Source: Lachnospiraceae bacterium UBA1753 (GTDB lineage: Bacteria > Bacillota > Clostridia > Lachnospirales > Lachnospiraceae). From it: a stretch of 28,765 nt of DNA. The translations under genes and the position numbers were made by a program. A model generated the notes under the pieces. That model was not told the origin of the DNA. It saw only the letters and a program-made list of their open reading frames with translations, and ran no database searches. Shown here piece after piece: positions 24,601 to 28,765 of this stretch (its first letter is position 1; every line of letters starts with the position of its first letter). The stretch lies in the NCBI GenBank assembly GCA_002317595.1, contig DCHL01000187.1:1-28765 (forward strand). Direction: 5' to 3'.

Positions 24601-26913
24601 TACCCGAGCGCGGGAATCATCACCTACAAGTATAAGAAGGTGGGCGATGACGAGTTCATGGATGGACTTCCTTCTAAGGTTGGATCCTATAAGATTAAAG
24701 CGGTTGCTGGGTATGATGACGAGAGATTTTTCGGTCCCAGTGAGAGCCCTGAATACGATACGAAGATTGTCTGTCCAGGCCATGTATGGAAGTATGTGGA
24801 TGGAAAGAGAGTCTGTGAGATATGCGGAGAGGAAAAACCTCTTTATGGAGCGAGCGTTACCCTTACTCCAGCTGTTCTTGTTAAGGAAGCAGGACAGAAG
24901 ATCACCACAGCTTCATTGATAAGCGGAACCACAGCCGACCTTCATTTCAGGTACATAAATACTGAGACTGAGAAAGAGGTTGAGCCAAGCAGCAAGGTTA
25001 CATTCTTCTATCGTACTTTGGGTGCGGCTAAAATCAGCAATGGACTGCCTACCCTTCCTGGAACTTATGAAGTCGGCGTGAAGATTGCTGAAGACCAGGT
25101 AAACATGATGGCGGCAGCGGAAACCACTGAGTTTACGAGACTTACAATCAGGCCCTGCAGTAAGCATGATTTCAAGGTTGTTGTTGAGGAGGATGGGACT
25201 CATATTAAGGTCTGCCGTGTCTGCATGACAGAAGAGGAGTTTGATAATACTTCTATTACCCTCACATCAATAATACCCGTCAGAGATGCTGATGGAACAG
25301 CGGTATCTGAGGGAGATGAATTTAAGCTTGCATATTTTGTCAAATCGGAAGAGGCAGTGCCTGGAGACGGCATAATTAAATATTTCTATAAGAAGAGCAC
25401 CGATACAGAGTGGACAGAGGGGCTTCCTTCAGAAATAGGAGAATACAAGATTAAGGCCGAGGCTGACTGGGATGATGTAAATTACAGGAAGAAGGCTACA
25501 AGTAATGAGATAGACATGGAGCTTCAGCTTCCGGATGCCTGTCGAAAGGGGCACACCTTCTCAGATAAGCATAAGCTTTCAGAGGATGGAACGAAGGTAT
25601 TATTTATCTGTGATGTCTGTGGCACCGGGGTAGAGGGTGTTGACGCTGATAAGTATGAAAAACACGTATTTGGAGATCATTACTGCACCGATGAGATGGA
25701 GGTAAAGGCGGACTGTTCTGTCTGTGGATATGCTGCTGACCTTGGCCCTGCTGATGAATATGAAGAGCATGAATTCGGCGAGCCGTTCCTGGATGACGAG
25801 CTTGAGAAGTACGTTCAGGAGTGTGGCATCTGTAAGTACAGAATGAGCGCCAGTGCGACCAGTATTGTCCTGTCGGCTTCTGATATGGCAGTCGCTTATG
25901 ACGGTGAGCCAATAGAACCCGGCATTGACTTCAAGTACACCTATCGAATAGGTGGTAAGAAGACGGCTGTCAAGCTGAATCAGCTTAACGTATTTTATGC
26001 GAAATCAGACAAGGATGGCAGACAGCTTGGCAAGTTCGAGAGAGGCCTTCCTGAGAAGTGCGGATATTACCTTATCTGGATGACTTCAGATGGCGATCCG
26101 GAGAAGTTGATTGACTCTTGTGAGAGTAATAAGCTCCTGATGCTGATTGATAAGCATAAGCTCGAGGCAACCAAGGTTTTAGTTGAGGACAAGCCTTTTG
26201 ATAAGAAGACGACTGCCAAGGTTACTGAGATTAAGTTCAAGGGACTTCAGGGAGCTGAGAAGCTTAAGCTCGGTGTTGATTACAAGATTATCTCAGCTGA
26301 TTTCAAGGATGAGAAGGTTGGCAAAAATAAAGAAGTAACCGTTTATTTCAAGTTTGTCGACACTGACTTGACCAAAAACTACAATGTTGGAACTACGGCC
26401 AAGGACAAGATTAAGATCCTTGGAAAAGCTTCAATTACGGAGGCAAAGGATACGAGCAGTTCTTCTGCAAAGGGTGGCTCCGGAAGCGGCGCGGCACTTA
26501 CTGATCCTGCTGCAGATGCCCTGGCAGCCCAGAAGCTTGCAGAGAGAAAGGCGGCAGCTGAGGCGGCAAGAGCTAAGGGTGACGGCAATGGAGCTGGAAA
26601 TGGTGAGGGTGATGGCACCGGCAGCGGAGAGGAACTCAATCCTGATGACAGACTCTTCCCCACAAACGGCGTGGAGGAGGACCCGATTGAGGCCTATAAG
26701 GATATTATAAGTTCTCAGAGTATCACGGAAGAGAACGATGAATATAAGGCGATGAATGCCAAGGAAAGCTATGAAGTATACGAAGAGAAGAAGGGTGAGA
26801 AGAATAACACGGCACTTATCGTTCTTCTCGACGTACTTCTCGTAGCTGGCGGATTTTTAGCATATTTCTTAGCAACCAGAAAGAAAAAGGGAGAAAAGAG
26901 CGAAGATGAATAA
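21688..26913 (+). CDS. Large exported, membrane-anchored repeat surface protein
   Basis: This 1741-residue protein starts at GTG with AGAGG seven bases before it. Residues 1-40 form a signal peptide with a basic start and an Ala/Val/Gly core. Residues about 82-228 are extremely acidic and include six exact-length DDSED hexapeptide repeats. A further acidic spacer contains two VSEN motifs. Residues about 445-615 are BspA-type leucine-rich repeats (for example SFNGCSSLADIDV). From 901 there are four units, each with a Cys-x2/3-His start and a Cys-x2-Cys pair; the first cysteines are at 901, 1029, 1157 and 1285. A further CxxC variant follows, then a YDG-type domain at about 1491-1578. The C-terminal end has an Ala/Lys/Gly spacer, one membrane helix (about 1709-1730) and a basic tail, with no sortase motif beside the helix. 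It is probably a cell-surface adhesin or scaffold. The gene overlaps the next one by 8 bases. Confidence 0.85.
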   Translation: MKKTGLLSFFAARKSATAVAMAAVLSVGGIGGLGSRVVAGSSREVIKVNGLAGNVARQEAAVFASESDIYFPSNLVVTIMNEVEDEIDDEIIEEEEIPEEIIEEGEEEDSEDDAEDESEDEDESDDADDSEDEDDSEDTDDSEDTDDSEDADDSEDADDSEDSDGTEESGDGESSEEPSDDENADESEGDDSSSESNDGADDSEESNGGTSEDSEASDSDSSDSTEDARSITDTIADGFYAAAAVLGPQTVYAGTEFEEISVPVTWKIDAAESSGSVFTSGPSHVGDIYVYRPSLPMLGGGYILTYPDTLALPKITVTIVDEDSVEDGANISDLEGLEEGEALDADPYETAGYSEGDRVQAATQGASELEDEETVSENEIEDSVSENAIMPEGDGIMQGYLDAGEHQRWAFDPSTGVLEIENYNADKKMTDIGANFWLNIGIRSQIKSLNLINFSTVSDSAFMNCDKLNSVNLGDVNRIGAKSFNGCSSLADIDVAKVEYFGNEAFYMSGLKKVSFGGYCEIGEFAFGASKITEVNFGSEALGTTTCTTIKKQAFINNRVETVRIPSNTVVGDDAFYGNGTLKSVYLDQINQSVAETAFTHCGVEEIILEGPQNSGQAALLSIGEKNTDTLKRVYLGLGSSDDNALPSFIKNKFGTSVSVVKYKASGTSATISFVKTSGDAKVTTCIDLSSVGLVGKNRLYTVDIEGSGTESVRSQFTSGHEFNSTSSTGMRMCSHCGTTTGYFAADIWRRSSPGNPEYSKYAVSGQTDVFSFTYLDARVEGTIKNTLENYYSYIVLPWTTSQSSANLTNLEQLRKKLETGSDTTGWYPLSDSYVTSRELISYAYTKLGENNEKAGLPSVEDPGPGTYKVKIIGKKYSNEAEGEFFDETYHGSVIITISSCEDHEFKSMIGEDGVHRKVCKICGLVEDYTPTSLVLSNVRTSYVADGEPLEAPFDFALLYYVGEEPNKESRYPSAGIITYKYKKVGDDEFMDGLPSKVGSYKIKAVAGYDDERFFGPSESPEYDTKIVCPGHVWKYVDGKRVCEICGEEKPLYGASVTLTPAVLVKEAGQKITTASLISGTTADLHFRYINTETEKEVEPSSKVTFFYRTLGAAKISNGLPTLPGTYEVGVKIAEDQVNMMAAAETTEFTRLTIRPCSKHDFKVVVEEDGTHIKVCRVCMTEEEFDNTSITLTSIIPVRDADGTAVSEGDEFKLAYFVKSEEAVPGDGIIKYFYKKSTDTEWTEGLPSEIGEYKIKAEADWDDVNYRKKATSNEIDMELQLPDACRKGHTFSDKHKLSEDGTKVLFICDVCGTGVEGVDADKYEKHVFGDHYCTDEMEVKADCSVCGYAADLGPADEYEEHEFGEPFLDDELEKYVQECGICKYRMSASATSIVLSASDMAVAYDGEPIEPGIDFKYTYRIGGKKTAVKLNQLNVFYAKSDKDGRQLGKFERGLPEKCGYYLIWMTSDGDPEKLIDSCESNKLLMLIDKHKLEATKVLVEDKPFDKKTTAKVTEIKFKGLQGAEKLKLGVDYKIISADFKDEKVGKNKEVTVYFKFVDTDLTKNYNVGTTAKDKIKILGKASITEAKDTSSSSAKGGSGSGAALTDPAADALAAQKLAERKAAAEAARAKGDGNGAGNGEGDGTGSGEELNPDDRLFPTNGVEEDPIEAYKDIISSQSITEENDEYKAMNAKESYEVYEEKKGEKNNTALIVLLDVLLVAGGFLAYFLATRKKKGEKSEDE
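22066..22173 (+). repeat. Six 18-bp tandem units coding for xDDSED
   Basis: Six in-frame 18-base units of the form nnn-gat-gat-tct-gag-gat follow each other without gaps. Units three and four are identical and the others differ mainly in the first codon (Ala, Glu or Thr). This is a likely hotspot for slipped-strand length change inside the acidic spacer of the surface protein. Confidence 0.85.
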
Positions 26914-28726
26914 CAATCAGATGTATCCGTTTCAGAGAAATCGATACTACGCGGGAAAACTGCTCACAAGTGCTGACTTCCAGGCTGAGCAGGATTATTT
27001 CAACAACAAGGAGCGGTTCCTGAATTCACTTATGTATGGTTCCGGAATCGTATGCGGACTCGGGGTGGTCAGCCTTGATGATCTCTCAATACTTGTGGAG
27101 AGCGGAGTCGGAATTGACGGCTTTGGAAGAGAGATTGTACAGGATACTTCTCTTGTTAAGAAGCTTTCAGCAATAGAGGGCTTCGATCAGCTTGAGACGA
27201 ACAGGGCAAGTCTCTGTATTAAGTATGTTGAGGAACCAGTGCATTCTGTGTATGCAGTGGGAAAGGAATCCTCTGAGTCTGAATATGAGTACTCGAGAAT
27301 GTCGGAAGGCTCTAAACTGTTCCTGCTCGACAGTGATAAGTGTGAGAAGGTCCTCGACATTGATACGGAATTCCTTACGAGGAATACGCTCTATTCTGGA
27401 GAGGATTATGTTGTTGAGATGCAGCTTCCCGCAACTGTGTCAAAGGAACATAATGTAAAGCTCGAGGTGGTTGTAAAGAAGCTTTCAGATGCTGAGAAGA
27501 CCTTCACCCTTCACTGTGTGCTTCAGCTTCCTGGTTTCCTGTCTGCAGACAATGAGCAGGAGATAGAGCTTGATATTGACAATGTTTCGCTTAAGAACGG
27601 TGATTCCTTTACCAAGGAAATCTGGCTTAAGGTTCCTGAGCAGGAGGTGGACAGCACACTCATAATCCTCAAGAGCGGAACTGGTCATGTATATATCAAT
27701 GATGTTCCCGAGGAACTCCCTGCAGAGTTTGAAATCAAGGTTCTTGTATCTGATATTGATCCAAGAAGGCTGGTTAACCGTGAAATCGGAAGACTGAACC
27801 TTGAGATGAAGGAATTGGCGGGTGTTGATGAGTATTTAAGACTTGCGGACATTACCCTCGAGAAGACTGATTCGGCATACGTGATTGACAGTATCGTTGA
27901 GGTGGGAGTAAAGAAATATGTTGCCACTCCTGCGGATGGACTTCAGAGAGCCAAATTCCTTGATTACTATTTCAAGAATGCCGAGATACTTCCAACGAAG
28001 AAGGTTGACGTAGAGGAGAAGGCTGATAAGGCAGTAATCACTGCCACTGAGAACCGTGCTCCTGAAATCGCAACGGGCATCCTTGAAATACCCCTTGGAA
28101 CAGATTCGAGAAAGGGTGATATAAGACTTTCCGGGGAGATAATGCATGGCCTTGGAAACGGTAATGTATATGTCCAGGTGGGATTTGAGTCTGTAAATGA
28201 GGATGCACTTTTAGGTGCTAACGCAAGAAGCACGATTTACGGAAATGCAGAGCTTTTCAGGGCTGATTCGGTTCAGGCTCCCATGGTTGAGACTGCTGTT
28301 AAGATTCTCAATGACAAGGGAAGCTTCGTGGTTGCGGCAAGGCTTCTTGAGAATGTTGATTATCTGGTACTCACCTTCAGATGGGTGGCAATCAGGTTCC
28401 CTGCTGGAGAGACGGAGGACAGGAGTGTTGATGTGAGTCTCATGAGCATCATTCCCGAGACTCCCACAGTTGTTCTCGAGCCAAGAGAGAGTCATTTCTT
28501 TGGAGTCAGGTTTGAGAACATGTCAAGGTGCAGCATAGTATATGAGGTTACTGAAGAAGGCGCAGGAGAGATTACATCAGATGGTGTTTACACAGCTCCG
28601 AATAAGGATGGAGTATTCGAGATCAGGATTACCTGTGCAGATAAACCAATGATTTGCGCATACGCGTACGCGATTGTTAAGAAAAGGGTAGAAAGTGACA
28701 CACCGACAGCAGCTTTACCAATCTAA
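26906..28726 (+). CDS. eCIS/phage-tail-linked protein with F-x-R-N-x-Y N-terminal module
   Basis: This 606-residue protein begins with a strongly marked module: FQRNRYYAGKLLTSADFQAE, then a helix with DYFNNKERFLN, then GSGIVCGLGVV (residues about 9-55). That pattern recurs in proteins encoded beside baseplate genes of extracellular contractile injection systems and related phage-tail-like particles. The middle is beta-rich, and about 520-600 looks like an Ig-like domain with SDGVYTAPNKDGVFEI. There is no signal peptide. It starts within the last codons of the surface-protein gene (8-base overlap), so the two are translated together. GGGAG lies 12 bases upstream of the ATG. A structural or baseplate-attached role is inferred from family context; a precise function is not known to me. 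Confidence 0.75.
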   Translation: MNNNQMYPFQRNRYYAGKLLTSADFQAEQDYFNNKERFLNSLMYGSGIVCGLGVVSLDDLSILVESGVGIDGFGREIVQDTSLVKKLSAIEGFDQLETNRASLCIKYVEEPVHSVYAVGKESSESEYEYSRMSEGSKLFLLDSDKCEKVLDIDTEFLTRNTLYSGEDYVVEMQLPATVSKEHNVKLEVVVKKLSDAEKTFTLHCVLQLPGFLSADNEQEIELDIDNVSLKNGDSFTKEIWLKVPEQEVDSTLIILKSGTGHVYINDVPEELPAEFEIKVLVSDIDPRRLVNREIGRLNLEMKELAGVDEYLRLADITLEKTDSAYVIDSIVEVGVKKYVATPADGLQRAKFLDYYFKNAEILPTKKVDVEEKADKAVITATENRAPEIATGILEIPLGTDSRKGDIRLSGEIMHGLGNGNVYVQVGFESVNEDALLGANARSTIYGNAELFRADSVQAPMVETAVKILNDKGSFVVAARLLENVDYLVLTFRWVAIRFPAGETEDRSVDVSLMSIIPETPTVVLEPRESHFFGVRFENMSRCSIVYEVTEEGAGEITSDGVYTAPNKDGVFEIRITCADKPMICAYAYAIVKKRVESDTPTAALPI

Positions 28727-28730
28727 TAGA

Positions 28731-28765
28731 ATGACCCTCGAGCGGATTCAGATAATAAAGCACGG
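28731..28765 (+). CDS. Possible start of the next gene, cut by the window edge
   Basis: An ATG four bases after the previous stop opens a frame that stays open to the window edge (11 codons, MTLERIQIIKH). The close spacing matches the rest of the cluster, but no clear ribosome binding site is visible and the segment is too short to identify. Confidence 0.35.
   Translation, partial: MTLERIQIIKH

Noticed and set aside
26640..26680. Sortase (LPxTG-type) anchor in the surface protein
   Set aside because: The closest string, LFPTNG, lies about 50 residues before the membrane helix and does not have the LPxTG order.

Overview
The window looks like chromosome of a Clostridia-class Firmicute, most likely a Lachnospiraceae member (Butyrivibrio/Roseburia-like). 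The clues are strong GGAGG-type ribosome binding sites, a BspA-type leucine-rich surface protein with 'VSEN' acidic spacers and Cys-x2-Cys repeats, and an AraC regulator of a type common in that family. The taxonomic call is inference from style, not from a marker gene. No rRNA, tRNA, transposase, integrase or CRISPR was seen.

Layout. Bases 1-330 hold no convincing gene; they contain a 22-unit hexamer array ending in an 18-bp hairpin. A small HPr-like gene that lacks the phosphorylatable histidine (331-555, minus) faces away from an AraC-family regulator (744-1970). Their shared promoter region carries three copies of a TAATC-type box. After a short hairpin-rich gap, a same-strand run of genes with small gaps or none extends to about 21571: a YbjN-like small protein, a 2052-residue protein, an AAA+ ATPase of the Afp15 type, a sensor phosphatase (Cache-HAMP-SpoIIE), an 836-residue protein with hydrophobic C-terminal stretches, a second small chaperone-like protein, a GNAT, a calpain-like cysteine protease, and three more GNAT proteins. 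A new transcription unit probably starts near 21640, under a textbook CRP/FNR-type palindrome. It encodes a 1741-residue exported, membrane-anchored repeat protein and then, overlapping by 8 bases, a 606-residue protein with the N-terminal signature found in extracellular contractile injection system (eCIS) and phage-tail-like clusters. A further reading frame runs off the right edge.

Interpretation. The Afp15-type ATPase together with the 606-residue protein makes this the accessory/cargo flank of an eCIS-like locus. The sheath, tube, spike and baseplate genes are not inside the window and would be expected to the right of it. The three large cytoplasmic-type proteins (2052, 836 and 582 residues) are the cargo candidates, the two small proteins are chaperone candidates, and the phosphatase and CRP-like site suggest signal-dependent control. 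The run of four divergent two-domain GNAT proteins is the most unusual element and has no role I can name. Assignments to eCIS rest on remembered family patterns and were not searched.
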